Part shown: positions 35,333 to 45,778 of the stretch, piece by piece | Layout of the letters: every line of letters begins with the position of its first letter | Position numbering within the stretch: the first letter of the stretch is position 1 | NCBI RefSeq assembly: GCF_016616235.1 | Contig: NZ_CP067100.1 | Span: 7,251,001-7,315,000, forward strand | DNA length: 64,000 bases | Source: Bradyrhizobium diazoefficiens | GTDB lineage: Bacteria; Pseudomonadota; Alphaproteobacteria; Rhizobiales; Xanthobacteraceae | Reading direction: 5' to 3' | Notes under the pieces: generated by a model | Database searches by the model: none | Told to the model about the DNA's origin: nothing | What the model saw: only the letters and a program-made list of their open reading frames with translations | Made by a program: the position numbers and the translations under genes

Positions 35333-36747
35333 CCGGCAACTCCTTGTTTTGCGGCGCGGCTGACCGACAGCACGAACCGCTCGACCTCGCTCTGGTCGTT
35401 CTTCATCACCTTCATGTGTTCGGATTTGGTCATGAGGCCATCGAGCCAGACCGGCAGTTGCGGCCGCTGGCCGCAGGCCGCCTCGACCGCGTCGGGGAAT
35501 TTGGCCGGATGGGCCGTGGAGAGCACGATGCTGGGCACCGTGGTGTCGGTGGTGTCGCGGTCAGCAACGGCAAGCGCCACCGCGGTGTGCGGATCGACCA
35601 GCTCGCCCGCCTCGCGCCAGGCGGCGCGGATCGCAGCCGCGGTCTCGGTCTCGTCGGCGCGGCCGGCGTCGAACTCGTTGCGGATCGCGGCCAGCATCGC
35701 ATCGGGCAGCACGAAGCGCCCCGACTGCTTCAGCGAATCCATCAGGCGGCGGACGCCGGCCGCATCGCGCCGGCCGGCCTCGAACAGCAGCCGCTCGAAA
35801 TTCGAGGAGATCTGGATATCCATCGACGGCGAGGCGGTCGCGTGCACCTCGCGCACTTCGTAGATCCCGGTCTTCAGCGTACGCGCCAGGATGTCGTTGA
35901 CGTTGGCGGCAATGCAGAGGGTGCGCACGGGCAGGCCCATGCGCTTGGCGACATAGCCGGCAAAAATGTCGCCGAAATTGCCGGTCGGCACGATGAAGTC
36001 CACCGCGCGCGCCGGCGCCCCGACGGCAACGGCCGAGGTGAAGTAGTAGACCACCTGGGCGACGATGCGCGCCCAGTTGATGGAATTGACGCCGGACAGA
36101 GACGTGGCATCGCGGAAGCGGTGATGGTTGAACATCCCCTTCACGAGCGCCTGGCAGTCGTCGAAAGTGCCCTCGATGGCGAGCGCATGGACGTTGGCAC
36201 CGCCCGTCGTCGTCATCATCCGCTGCTGCACTTCGGAGATGCGGCCGTGCGGAAACAGCACGATGAGGTCGACGTTCTCGAGCCCCGCGAAAGCTTCGAC
36301 CGCGGCGCCGCCGGTGTCGCCTGATGTCGCGACCACGATGGTGGTGCGCTGGCCGCGCTTGGCGAGCACGTGGTCCATCAGCCGTGAGATCAGCTGCATC
36401 GCGACGTCCTTGAAGGCGAGCGTCGGACCGTGAAACAGCTCCAGCACGAACTGATGCGGCGCCATCTGGCGCAGCGGCACCACAGCCGGATGGCGGAAGG
36501 TGGCGTAGGCCTCATTCGCCATGCGGCCGAGCTCGGCGTCGGAAATCTCGCCGCCGGCGAAGGGGCGGATCACGTCGACCGCGACCTCCCAATAGGGGCG
36601 GCCGAAGAAGCCGGCGATGGCTTCAGTCGAAAGCTGCGGCCAGATAGCCGGCACATACAGGCCGCCGTCGCGGGCAAGCCCGGTCAGCATCACATCGCAG
36701 AAGCCGAGTTCGGGGGCCTCGCCCCGGGTCGAGATATAACGAGTCAA
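35329..36747 (-). CDS. thrC: threonine synthase
   Basis: PLP enzyme converting O-phosphohomoserine to threonine. The protein has 472 residues from a TTG start at 36747 (GGAGG five bases ahead). The start is fixed by the family N-terminus TRYISTRGEAPELGFCDVML. The PLP lysine lies in GPTLAFKDVAMQ, and phosphate-binding residues are in VATSGDTGGAAVEAF. The C-terminal NFERLLFE and the barrel end are as in long (class II, yeast/E. coli-type) threonine synthases. It is first in a run with the M16 peptidase and probably the GNAT gene. Confidence 0.94.
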   Translation of the reverse strand: MTRYISTRGEAPELGFCDVMLTGLARDGGLYVPAIWPQLSTEAIAGFFGRPYWEVAVDVIRPFAGGEISDAELGRMANEAYATFRHPAVVPLRQMAPHQFVLELFHGPTLAFKDVAMQLISRLMDHVLAKRGQRTTIVVATSGDTGGAAVEAFAGLENVDLIVLFPHGRISEVQQRMMTTTGGANVHALAIEGTFDDCQALVKGMFNHHRFRDATSLSGVNSINWARIVAQVVYYFTSAVAVGAPARAVDFIVPTGNFGDIFAGYVAKRMGLPVRTLCIAANVNDILARTLKTGIYEVREVHATASPSMDIQISSNFERLLFEAGRRDAAGVRRLMDSLKQSGRFVLPDAMLAAIRNEFDAGRADETETAAAIRAAWREAGELVDPHTAVALAVADRDTTDTTVPSIVLSTAHPAKFPDAVEAACGQRPQLPVWLDGLMTKSEHMKVMKNDQSEVERFVLSVSRAAKQGVAG

Positions 36748-36889
36748 ACTGCCCTCCAAAGGCCAGCCGAGCTTGGGCTCGATCTGCAAGCCTTTGATTT
36801 CATGGAAATACTGTTTACAGCCAGAGGCGTCGGGCCACCATAAAGTGTTTTGCCGCATCGGGAAACCGCTTCCCTCCGAGGCTGCTGCA

Positions 36890-36994
36890 ACGAAAAGGGC
36901 TGCGGCGATGCCGCAGCCCTCTCTTGGAAGGTCTGTCGTTGATATGTGCAGACCAGTTTGCCTCACGCGGGTCGCAGGCCCGCCAAAACTGACG
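36890..36994 (-). ncRNA. candidate small RNA (three hairpins and a terminator)
   Basis: On the minus strand, a possible -35 TTGACG (37024-37029) is followed, about 17 bases on, by a weak -10. Then come three hairpins: GCGGG / CCCGC (36967-36983), GGTCTG / CAGACC (36930-36954), and an 11-bp stem AGGGCTGCGGC / GCCGCAGCCCT (36896-36920), followed by TTTTCG. This is the layout of a ~105-nt intergenic sRNA with a rho-independent terminator. No codon pattern of a threonine attenuator is present. I do not recognise a known family. Confidence 0.4.
36896..36920 (-). terminator. strong intrinsic terminator upstream of thrC
   Basis: Perfect 11-bp GC-rich stem with a 3-base loop, followed on the minus strand by TTTT. 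It lies 149 bases before the thrC start and must end something other than thrC: either the candidate sRNA or read-through from the response regulator. Confidence 0.75.
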
Positions 36995-37354
36995 ATTCAA
37001 GCTTTCGGCGCCCGTCACGAAATCGTCAAGGGAGAAAATGCCGTGTGCGGGAAGATGTTCCTATTTTTCCCGGCGTATCTCGACGCTTGCTGACGAAAGC
37101 AGGAGCGGCCTCGTCAACACCATTGCCACTTTATCCCGAAATTTCCGGCGAATCCGGAACGAATGCCGACCCTGCCCATTGTGTCCGCGGATAGTGTCGG
37201 CGGTGTCCATGCATTGCCCGGCTGGCGCCGATACCGATCCGCCCCCGCCGAACCGGCTGCAAATTGGAGCAGCCGGTTCGGTGCTCTCAGGCAGGCCGTC
37301 AGTACCTCAGGCCGCCAGTGCCTTGGCCATCGTGCCGGGACGTCAATACGAGCG

Positions 37355-37999
37355 TCAGCCCATCCCGATTTCCACCGCGATCCGGATCAGGTCGGAATGG
37401 TTTTTGGCACCCAGCTTCTGCTTGAGCAGTGACGTGGTGTTGGCGACGGTCTTGTAGGAGATGCCGAGTGCCTCAGCGACCTCGACGATCTTGTCGCCGC
37501 GCCCGAGCAGACGGAGAATCTCGAGCTCCCGCGGCGTCATCTGCGAGGCCGGATTGGCCTTGATCGCGGCGCCGGAGAACGTCACGGCCTCGGCGAGCTG
37601 GGGCGAGATGTAGTTGTCGCCTGCGACCACCTTGCGCACCGCTTTCAGCAGGATCCTGGGATCGTCGCCTTTGGACACATAGCCCTGCGCACCGAGCTCG
37701 ACCGCCCGCACCACGAAGGCCGGATCGTCGTTCATGCTGAACATGATGATCTTGGCGTCGGGATCGTCCTTGCGGATCCGCCGCATCAGCTCGAAGCCGG
37801 ACACGTCGGGCAGGCTGATGTCGATGACCGTGACGTCAGGCCGCTTGCTGACATAGGCGCGATGCCCGGATTTGGCGTCGGTTGCCTCGTCGATGCGGAT
37901 CGAATGGTCGGACGCGAACAGCGTCCGGCAACCGGACAGCACCACGGGATGGTCGTCGACGATCAGAACTTTGGTCGACGGCTTGGCGGTATCTTGCAT
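37355..37999 (-). CDS. NarL/FixJ-family response regulator
   Basis: Regulator of 214 residues. The receiver has IVDDHP and phospho-Asp D60 in VTVIDISLPD, with switch residues MFSMND and VSKGDD. A LuxR-type HTH spans ~145-210: MTPRELEILRLLGRGDKIVE, then LGISYKTVANTTSLLKQKL. The partner is surely the divergent histidine kinase 66 bases away, and autoregulation from the shared spacer is likely. Targets are unknown. Confidence 0.92.
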   Translation of the reverse strand: MQDTAKPSTKVLIVDDHPVVLSGCRTLFASDHSIRIDEATDAKSGHRAYVSKRPDVTVIDISLPDVSGFELMRRIRKDDPDAKIIMFSMNDDPAFVVRAVELGAQGYVSKGDDPRILLKAVRKVVAGDNYISPQLAEAVTFSGAAIKANPASQMTPRELEILRLLGRGDKIVEVAEALGISYKTVANTTSLLKQKLGAKNHSDLIRIAVEIGMG

Positions 38000-38065
38000 C
38001 GCGCGCTCTCTTATTTCTCCAACTCATAGACCGGCGGGAATAAATGGAAAGAGCAAATCACGCCA

Positions 38066-39427
38066 ATGCGCGTTAGAATCGACCTAATGTGGCAACGGCT
38101 CTCGTTCAGGACACAATTGTTTCTTCCGCTCGGCTTGAGCTTTCTTGCCGCGCTGGCCATGGGCGGCGTGCTGCTTCAGACCTTTGCGACCGGCCAGCTG
38201 GCCGACGAGAGCGAGCCGGGTCGCCGCTCGACCCGGACTGTCGCCGTCGCGCTCAACGACGCCCTCGGCGCCTCGGATAATCCGCGGAAGATTCTCGACG
38301 CGTTCGTCCATTCGCTGGATCCCTCCTCTGATATCCAATTCCGCCCCTTGCAAGCGGGTCCCGCGCCCTCCGTGAAGGACGGTCTGCGCGATCTGCATGG
38401 CGTGCCGCAATGGTTCGTCGACCTCATCGTCATTCCGGACATGGACGCGGCCTCACCTGTCATCATCGACGGCAGACGTGTCGGCGATATCGTCTTCATG
38501 CCCGACCTTTCGGCCGACCTGTTCGAGAAATGGATCGGCTTTCTGGCGCTGACGAGTCTGGTCGCCGTGCTGATGGTGCTGACCGGGACGATCGCCTATC
38601 TCTTCGCGGGCTCGGCCTTGCGTCCCCTGCAAGATCTCGGCGCCGGCCTCACGCGGATACGACGCGGCGATTACGCGACGCCGATTCCGGTGGCGGGGCC
38701 GCCGGAAATCCGCCAAAGCTGCGAGGAGGCCAATGCGCTGGCAACAACGCTCGCGCAGCTGAGCCAGGACAATCGCGACCTGCTGCATCGCCTGGTGTCG
38801 CTCCAGGAGGACGAGCGGCGCGACCTCGCCCGCGAGTTGCATGACGAGCTCGGCCCGCTGCTGTTCGGCATCCGCGCCGGCACAATCGCGTTGGTCGAAG
38901 CCGCACCATCTGCGGGAGATCTCGGCAGATTGGCGCAGGAGGTGATGCGGTCAGTCGAGGCGCTGCAGCAGACCAATCGCCGTATCCTCGAGCGGCTGCG
39001 GCCGCTCTACATCGAGCAACTGGGGCTCGCGACCAGCGTCCAGACGCTGCTCCAGAACTTTCGCAGGCAAGCGCCGCATATCAGCGTGACGGCCACGCTC
39101 GATCCTGACCTCAACGCCATCGACGGACCGCTGGCCCAGACCGTCTATCGCCTGATCCAGGAGGGGCTGACCAACGTGCTGCGCCACGCCGCAGCCAGCC
39201 ATGCCCATGTCGAGGCGACCATTGCCGGCGAGATGCTCGCGATCGAGATCTCCGACGACGGCGGCGGCTTTCCCGAAGGAAACGTGTTCGGCCGCGGCCT
39301 GACCGGAATGCATGAGCGCGTGCGTGCGCTCAGCGGTTCGCTCTCACTGCTGCGCGCCGACGAGCGAACCTATGTGCGCTGTCGTCTGCCGGTGGAAGCG
39401 GCGCGAGACGAGCCGCCGCGCAGCTAA
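38066..39427 (+). CDS. NarX/HPK7-type sensor histidine kinase
   Basis: Membrane kinase of 453 residues. TM1 at ~18-40, a small periplasmic sensor domain ~41-153, TM2 at ~155-180, HAMP ~183-235. HisKA_3 has phospho-His H259 in RDLARELHDELGPLLFG, and a HATPase_c domain follows with NVLRHAAASHAH and EISDDGGGFPEG. The HisKA_3 type pairs with NarL-like regulators, here the divergent gene. An in-frame ATG at 38087 (MWQRL) is an alternative start. The signal sensed is not evident. Confidence 0.92.
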   Translation: MRVRIDLMWQRLSFRTQLFLPLGLSFLAALAMGGVLLQTFATGQLADESEPGRRSTRTVAVALNDALGASDNPRKILDAFVHSLDPSSDIQFRPLQAGPAPSVKDGLRDLHGVPQWFVDLIVIPDMDAASPVIIDGRRVGDIVFMPDLSADLFEKWIGFLALTSLVAVLMVLTGTIAYLFAGSALRPLQDLGAGLTRIRRGDYATPIPVAGPPEIRQSCEEANALATTLAQLSQDNRDLLHRLVSLQEDERRDLARELHDELGPLLFGIRAGTIALVEAAPSAGDLGRLAQEVMRSVEALQQTNRRILERLRPLYIEQLGLATSVQTLLQNFRRQAPHISVTATLDPDLNAIDGPLAQTVYRLIQEGLTNVLRHAAASHAHVEATIAGEMLAIEISDDGGGFPEGNVFGRGLTGMHERVRALSGSLSLLRADERTYVRCRLPVEAARDEPPRS

Positions 39428-39524
39428 AGCGCAATGAGATTTGGATGAATCGTCATCGCGCTTTAGGTTGTCGTTTGGGCATGATCTTTTCGGAAAACCG
39501 CTGGGCACTTTTCCGGATCATGCC
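39425..39524. repeat. two adjacent palindromic repeats of rhizobial type
   Basis: The first has arms TAAAGCGC (39425-39432) and GCGCTTTA (39458-39465). The second, 39478-39524, starts GGCATGATCTTTTCGG and ends CCGGATCATGCC. Such paired palindromes are dispersed in Rhizobiales genomes. They sit between the convergent kinase and NTF2-like genes. Confidence 0.75.
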
Positions 39525-39890
39525 TTAGCACGCGCAGCCGTCGTGGGAGTTCTGCCGCGATGGCGTGCACAGCGTGCTGTAAATCTTGCCTTCCGCACTG
39601 AAGCGAAACGAGGCGTGAACGCGCAGCGAACCCGCGACGGAATATTCAAGATCGATGCCGTGCGGCACGGGATTGATTTCTTCGAGACCGAATCCAACCG
39701 ACGAGAACGTGCTGAGCCGCGGTCGCCAATAGGCTTCGAGCTCGCTTCGGCCACGATAGTGCTGCGTGCCGTTGCAGGTGCATTCAAGCTGAGCGTCGTC
39801 GGCGTAGAGGTCGAGCAGGCTCGCAAGGTCACCCTTGCGGCAGGCGTCGACCCAGTCGACGACAATTCCCATCTGATCAATGTCGTTCAC
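39525..39890 (-). CDS. NTF2/SnoaL-like protein with C-terminal cysteines
   Basis: Predicted 121-residue cone-fold protein. VVDWVDACRKGDLASLLDLYADDAQLEC is the usual SnoaL helix pair and strand, GRSELEAYWRPRL follows. The tail HDGCAC and the CTCNG loop give four cysteines, unusual for this fold and possibly metal-binding. It is not part of the cta run, being 115 bases downstream of SURF1 on the same strand, although read-through is possible. Confidence 0.75.
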   Translation of the reverse strand: MNDIDQMGIVVDWVDACRKGDLASLLDLYADDAQLECTCNGTQHYRGRSELEAYWRPRLSTFSSVGFGLEEINPVPHGIDLEYSVAGSLRVHASFRFSAEGKIYSTLCTPSRQNSHDGCAC

Positions 39891-40005
39891 GCCAACATCC
39901 TGTTTGCCGCGAAAACCTGTGTGCGGCTTAGGACCACACTCGTGAATATGTGCTGAATAATAAACCCCGGACTATCCCGGTTCCTTCCGGGAACATACGC
40001 ATGGC

Positions 40006-40758
40006 TCACGTCTGCCGCCGGCCTCTGATCCAGACGCCGAACGCAATCAGCACCGCGCCCGCGAGCGCAAACCAGGTGATGGCGTATTGCAGATGATCGT
40101 CCTTCAGATGCACGTCGAGCGGGCCCGGACGCGGAATGCCATTCTCGGGCGCCGGCTGCTCGAGATCGATGTAGAACGGCGCAACGGTACCCCAATGAAG
40201 CGCGTTTGCGATCGCCAGATGATCGCGCACGAACCAGAGCCGCTTGTCCCGGTTATCCGCCGGCGTCAGCCAGCCCGGAGCCTCGGGAAAGCGAAGATAG
40301 CCCGTGAGCACGATCGGCGTGCCGGTGACGAGCTTCTTCACCGCGCGATCCTCGACGCTGCGATCCTGCATCGTGTTCTCGACGAAGCCCGCATCGATCA
40401 CGACCATCTCGCCGCTCGGCAGCCGCGCCGGCAGGAAGGCCCAGGTGCCGGGACCGGATGCATCCTTGCGCACGGCGGAGCCGGCGGAATAGACCATGGC
40501 ATCGGGCAGGGCAGCGTAGGTCGCAGTGAAGCTGACGCGGCGGAATTCATCGTGCGCGGGATTGAGCGAACTCCATTGCGTCGGCGGCGGCAGCGCCACC
40601 GGTGTTGCGGCCAGGCGTTCGGTGAGCGCTGCGACCAGTTCGTGCTTGGCGCTGCGACGCTGCACTTGCCAGAGGCCGAGCGCGACAAAGACGGCAGTGA
40701 GAAAGAACGTGAACAGCGCGAAGCCGGCCACGCGGGGCTTGCGCGCGGTGTCGTTCAT
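40006..40758 (-). CDS. SURF1-family cytochrome oxidase assembly factor
   Basis: Inner-membrane protein of 250 residues with one helix at each end (~11-30 VAGFALFTFFLTAVFVALGL; ~225-243 YAITWFALAGAVLIAFGVW) and a periplasmic domain between. Its opening LGLWQVQRR and closing blocks match SURF1/Shy1, which helps insert heme a into subunit I. It overlaps the DUF983 stop by four bases (ATGA), and with ctaE-side genes it completes the oxidase locus. Confidence 0.92.
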   Translation of the reverse strand: MNDTARKPRVAGFALFTFFLTAVFVALGLWQVQRRSAKHELVAALTERLAATPVALPPPTQWSSLNPAHDEFRRVSFTATYAALPDAMVYSAGSAVRKDASGPGTWAFLPARLPSGEMVVIDAGFVENTMQDRSVEDRAVKKLVTGTPIVLTGYLRFPEAPGWLTPADNRDKRLWFVRDHLAIANALHWGTVAPFYIDLEQPAPENGIPRPGPLDVHLKDDHLQYAITWFALAGAVLIAFGVWIRGRRQT

Positions 40759-41156
40759 TTCGTGCGGTCGATCAGCCGGCCCGGCGCCGCCTTGTGATGG
40801 TACTGCAGCGCGATCAGCAGCGACTTCATCGAGCGCAGCGGCAATAGCGTGGTGGCGAGGATCAGCGGCAGCCAGAGCACCGCATGCAGCCAGAACGGCG
40901 GCTGATACTTGACCTCGACGATGAGCGCGCAGCCGACCACGATCGCGCCGGCCAGCATGATGATGAAGATCGCCGGACCGTCGCCGGAATCGATGAATGC
41001 ATAGTCGAGGCCGCAGCGATCGCAGGACGGCGCGAGCGTCAGGAAACCCGCAAAGAGCTTGCCCTGGCCGCAGCGCGGGCATTTGCACGCCAGCCCCCGC
41101 AGCGCGGTTTGCAGGACGGTGGTCTCGGGCTCCGATGGGCCGGCAGTGTCGTTCAT
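40755..41156 (-). CDS. DUF983 membrane protein with zinc ribbon
   Basis: Protein of 133 residues. An N-terminal zinc-ribbon-like pair CKCPRCGQG and CDRCGLDYAF (~24-50) is followed by two membrane helices (~60-79 and ~87-106). DUF983 proteins sit between ctaE and SURF1 in alphaproteobacteria, and a role in oxidase assembly is inferred from that context only. The stop is coupled to the SURF1 start. Confidence 0.9.
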   Translation of the reverse strand: MNDTAGPSEPETTVLQTALRGLACKCPRCGQGKLFAGFLTLAPSCDRCGLDYAFIDSGDGPAIFIIMLAGAIVVGCALIVEVKYQPPFWLHAVLWLPLILATTLLPLRSMKSLLIALQYHHKAAPGRLIDRTK

Positions 41157-41207
41157 GCGGCGGACTCTATCACAATCTCCGCCGATGCTCGCGGCGGCCG
41201 AAAAGCG

Positions 41208-41233
41208 AAAGGGCGGCCCTGCGGCCGCCCTTT
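41208..41233 (-). terminator. terminator after ctaE
   Basis: 11-bp stem AAAGGGCGGCC / GGCCGCCCTTT with a 4-base loop, 20 bases beyond the ctaE stop. The T-run on the minus strand is interrupted (CGCTTTT), so partial read-through into DUF983-SURF1 is likely. Confidence 0.65.
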
Positions 41234-41252
41234 CTGGTCGATCCGTCAGGAC

Positions 41253-42149
41253 TTAGTGCGCGCCATGGGCCATAGTCTCGGCGCCGTGTCCCCACACATA
41301 GATGCAGAGGAACAGGAACAGCCAGACCACGTCGACGAAATGCCAGTACCACGCGGCGAACTCGAAGCCGAGATGCTGCTTCGGCGTGAAGTGGCCGGCA
41401 TAGGCGCGCGCCAGGCACACGATCAGGAAGATGGTGCCGACCAGGACGTGAAAGCCGTGGAAGCCCGTCGCCATGAAGAAGGTGGCACCATAGACGTTGC
41501 CGGCGAACGAGAACGCCGCATGGCTGTACTCATAGGCCTGCACGCAGGTGAAGAGCGCGCCGAGCAAGACGGTGAGAATCAGGCCGTATTTCAGGCCCTG
41601 GCGATCGTTCTCGAGCAGCGCGTGGTGCGCCCAGGTCACCGTGGTGCCCGACGTGAGCAGGATCAGCGTGTTGAGCAGCGGCAGATGCCAGGGGTCGAAG
41701 GTCTCGATGCCGTGGGGCGGCCAGGTGCCGGGGACCGAGCAGGCGCCAGCCTGGGTGCCGAGACCGCAGCCGAACACCGCGTCGCGGGTGGCGTGGACGG
41801 CGTCGGCCGGGAACAGCGCCGCGTTGAAATAGGCCCAGAACCAAGCGACGAAGAACATCACCTCGGAGGCGATGAACAGGATCATGCCGTAGCGGTGATG
41901 GAGCTGCACGACGCGGGTGTGATCGCCCTTGTACTGGGCTTCCTTGATCACGTCGCCCCACCAGCTCGCCATGGTGTAGAGCACGCCGACGGTGCCGACG
42001 CCGAACACGATCGGCGCGGCCGAGAACATATGGTGCATCCAGGCGATCGCACCGACCGCCATGATGAAGGCCGAGACGGAGCCGACGGCCGGCCAGGGAG
42101 AGGGATCGACCAGGTGGTAGTCGTGATGCTTGCCTTGCGCGGTAGCCAT
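41253..42149 (-). CDS. ctaE: cytochrome c oxidase subunit III
   Basis: Seven-helix subunit of the aa3-type oxidase, 298 residues. [24 protein letters not shown] holds the conserved Glu of subunit III, and the C-terminal [20 protein letters not shown] is diagnostic. It has no cofactor but stabilises the catalytic core. It lies 79 bases after ctaG; a terminator follows. Confidence 0.97.
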   Translation of the reverse strand: MATAQGKHHDYHLVDPSPWPAVGSVSAFIMAVGAIAWMHHMFSAAPIVFGVGTVGVLYTMASWWGDVIKEAQYKGDHTRVVQLHHRYGMILFIASEVMFFVAWFWAYFNAALFPADAVHATRDAVFGCGLGTQAGACSVPGTWPPHGIETFDPWHLPLLNTLILLTSGTTVTWAHHALLENDRQGLKYGLILTVLLGALFTCVQAYEYSHAAFSFAGNVYGATFFMATGFHGFHVLVGTIFLIVCLARAYAGHFTPKQHLGFEFAAWYWHFVDVVWLFLFLCIYVWGHGAETMAHGAH

Positions 42150-42228
42150 TTGCGGTCTCTCTCCTCAATCCCGTGCCTGTGCGGCACTTATCCCCTTGTG
42201 TCCAATCCCCGCGGCGCGAGCCCGGTGA

Positions 42229-42882
42229 TCAGAGCTTTCCCTTGCGTTTATCGTCCTCGCCGGATGCGAGCGGCTTCACCACCGGATCCTTCACGGCATA
42301 GAACGTGTAGGACAGCGTGATCGTGCTCAGCCCGTCGTTCTCGTGATCGTCGGCAATCGACGGATCGACATAGAACACCACCGGCATCTCGCGCTTCTCG
42401 CCGGGCGCCATGGTCTGCTCGGTAAAGCAGAAGCAGTTGATCTTCTGGAAGTAGGACCCGACCGTCAGCGGCGCGACATTGTAGGCGGCCTGGCCCGAAG
42501 TGGTGCGCGCGGCCTGGTTGGTCACGGTGTAAAAAACCGTGACGACCTGGCCGATATTGACCTCGATCTCGTTCTGCTCCGGCTCGAACTTCCAGGGCAG
42601 ACCCGGCGCGACGTTGGAATCGAAGCGCACCGAAATCTTTCGCGCGATCGGGCCGGCGGCCGGCGCGGAGGTCGCAACCTGGGTCGTGCCGTTGAAGCCG
42701 GTGGCGCGGCAGAACCAGTTGTAGAACGGCACCGCCGCATAGGAGGCGCCGACCATCAGCGCGACCACGCCGCCGCAGATCGAGGCGACCAGCACATCGC
42801 GACCCAGCCCGCGGCGCTTGGCCGGCCCACGATTGGCCCGCTTGGCGCTGACGTCCTGCGATATGGTCGGCTCGTGATCCAT
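42229..42882 (-). CDS. ctaG: Cox11/CtaG copper chaperone
   Basis: Membrane-anchored protein of 217 residues that delivers copper to the CuB site of oxidase subunit I. One helix at ~30-50 precedes a periplasmic beta-sandwich. The copper-binding pair is C150 and C152 in [19 protein letters not shown] and [15 protein letters not shown] are Cox11 hallmarks. It is located between the small CoxF-like gene and ctaE, the standard alphaproteobacterial position. Confidence 0.95.
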   Translation of the reverse strand: MDHEPTISQDVSAKRANRGPAKRRGLGRDVLVASICGGVVALMVGASYAAVPFYNWFCRATGFNGTTQVATSAPAAGPIARKISVRFDSNVAPGLPWKFEPEQNEIEVNIGQVVTVFYTVTNQAARTTSGQAAYNVAPLTVGSYFQKINCFCFTEQTMAPGEKREMPVVFYVDPSIADDHENDGLSTITLSYTFYAVKDPVVKPLASGEDDKRKGKL

Positions 42883-42887
42883 CTTTG

Positions 42888-43052
42888 CTACATCGGCCGG
42901 ACTAGCACTGCCGGTCCCTTGACCATGGTAACCGCGAAGAACAGCACCACGAGCACGCCGAGCGCCAAGGCAATGGCAATCGAGCGCTGGCGACGGCTCT
43001 TCTTCTGCGCCTCGGTGAGGACGATTCCATCTGGCTCGGGTTTGTCAGCCAT
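42888..43052 (-). CDS. small CoxF-like membrane protein (54 aa)
   Basis: Only 54 residues: a basic N-terminus ([12 protein letters not shown]) then one membrane helix ([21 protein letters not shown]). It lies seven bases after ctaB and five bases before ctaG. Short proteins of this type in this exact place are found in many alphaproteobacterial cta operons and are sometimes named CtaF/CoxF. The assignment rests on position, size and topology. Confidence 0.75.
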   Translation of the reverse strand: MADKPEPDGIVLTEAQKKSRRQRSIAIALALGVLVVLFFAVTMVKGPAVLVRPM

Positions 43053-43059
43053 TCCCGCC

Positions 43060-44004
43060 TCATGCGCCCCCAACCATCGGAGCAAGCGCCCGGCACACGA
43101 CCTCGGCCAGCAGGGTCGCGAACAGCGCGAACAGATATAGGATCGAGAAAGCAAACAGTTTACGCGTCGCGCGCAGCGACTGGCTGCGCTCGCGGCGTAG
43201 ATAGACGTTGATCGCCAGCACCAGCATGCCGGCACCGAGGATCAGCGAGATGATGCCGTAGACGGCGTCGAAATACCCGAGCGCCCAGGGCGCGGCGGCG
43301 ACCGCGATCAGCACGATGGTGTAGAGCAGGATCTGGAGCCGCGTCGCGTCGGGACCGGCGACGTTGGGCAGCATCGGGATGCCGGCGCGCGCGTAGTCGT
43401 CGGAGCGGAACAGCGCCAGCGCCCAGAAGTGCGGCGGGGTCCAGAAGAAGATGATAGCGAACAGCAGCAGCGGCTCGACGTCGACCGTGCCTGTCACCGC
43501 GGCCCAGGCCACCACCGGCGGCAGCGCGCCGGCGGCGCCGCCGATCACGATGTTCTGCGCGGTCCAGCGCTTCAGGCCGATCGTGTAGATCACGACGTAG
43601 AAGAAGATGGTGAAGGCGAGCAGCGCACCCGCGATCCAGTTGACGAGGATGCCGAGGGTCATCACCGAGAAGAAGGCGAGCGTCATGCCGAACGCCATCG
43701 CCTCGGGGCGGGTGATGCGGCCGCGCGGGATCGGCCGGTTCGCCGTGCGCGACATTTTCGCGTCGATGTCGCCTTCGAGCGCCATGTTGAGCGCGCCGGA
43801 GGCGCCGGCGCCGACCGCGATGCAGAGCAGCGAGGTGATCGCCAGCACCCAATGGAAATGCCCGGGCGCCATTGCCATGCCGACCAGCGCGGTGAAGATC
43901 ACCAGCGACATCACGCGCGGCTTGAGCAGCGCGACGTAATCGCCAACCTCCGCTTCGGAGATGCGGGGATTGACGTCGATGGCGGTCTGGTCGAGCACGG
44001 ACAC
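43060..44004 (-). CDS. ctaB: protoheme IX farnesyltransferase (heme o synthase)
   Basis: Polytopic UbiA-type prenyltransferase of 314 residues that makes heme o from heme b, the precursor of heme a. The first Asp-rich motif is [15 protein letters not shown], with the Arg- and Pro-rich [10 protein letters not shown] that follows. Another conserved loop is seen in [26 protein letters not shown]. Start codon is GTG at 44004. It lies between ctaD (61 bases) and the CoxF-like gene (7 bases). Confidence 0.95.
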   Translation of the reverse strand: MSVLDQTAIDVNPRISEAEVGDYVALLKPRVMSLVIFTALVGMAMAPGHFHWVLAITSLLCIAVGAGASGALNMALEGDIDAKMSRTANRPIPRGRITRPEAMAFGMTLAFFSVMTLGILVNWIAGALLAFTIFFYVVIYTIGLKRWTAQNIVIGGAAGALPPVVAWAAVTGTVDVEPLLLFAIIFFWTPPHFWALALFRSDDYARAGIPMLPNVAGPDATRLQILLYTIVLIAVAAAPWALGYFDAVYGIISLILGAGMLVLAINVYLRRERSQSLRATRKLFAFSILYLFALFATLLAEVVCRALAPMVGGA

Positions 44005-44065
44005 TAATCTAACTCACTTCGTTATAGAGCGGCGGCGCCCGTGACGGGCGCCGCCGAAGAATCGC

Positions 44066-45751
<1,686 letters not shown>

Positions 45752-45778
45752 TCAGTCCCTTGAGCCTTCGCCCGGCGC

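Larger units (their letters stand above)
36748..37354. other. 607-base spacer upstream of thrC
   Basis: No protein gene is supported here. The minus strand holds a candidate small RNA (36890-36994). A further perfect 10-bp inverted repeat, AACCGGCTGC and GCAGCCGGTT, occurs at 37251-37278, 77 bases after the response-regulator stop, but lacks a T-run; it may end that transcript. Confidence 0.45.

Noticed and set aside
36747..36966. Longer thrC starting at 36855 or 36966
   Set aside because: The extra residues do not match the family N-terminus, and the longest version would include the terminator hairpin; the TTG at 36747 has the ribosome site.
36815..37018. Possible leader peptide for threonine attenuation
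   Set aside because: The minus-strand frame contains almost no Thr or Ile codons (only one ACG near its start and no cluster before the terminator), so regulation by threonine-tRNA is not supported.
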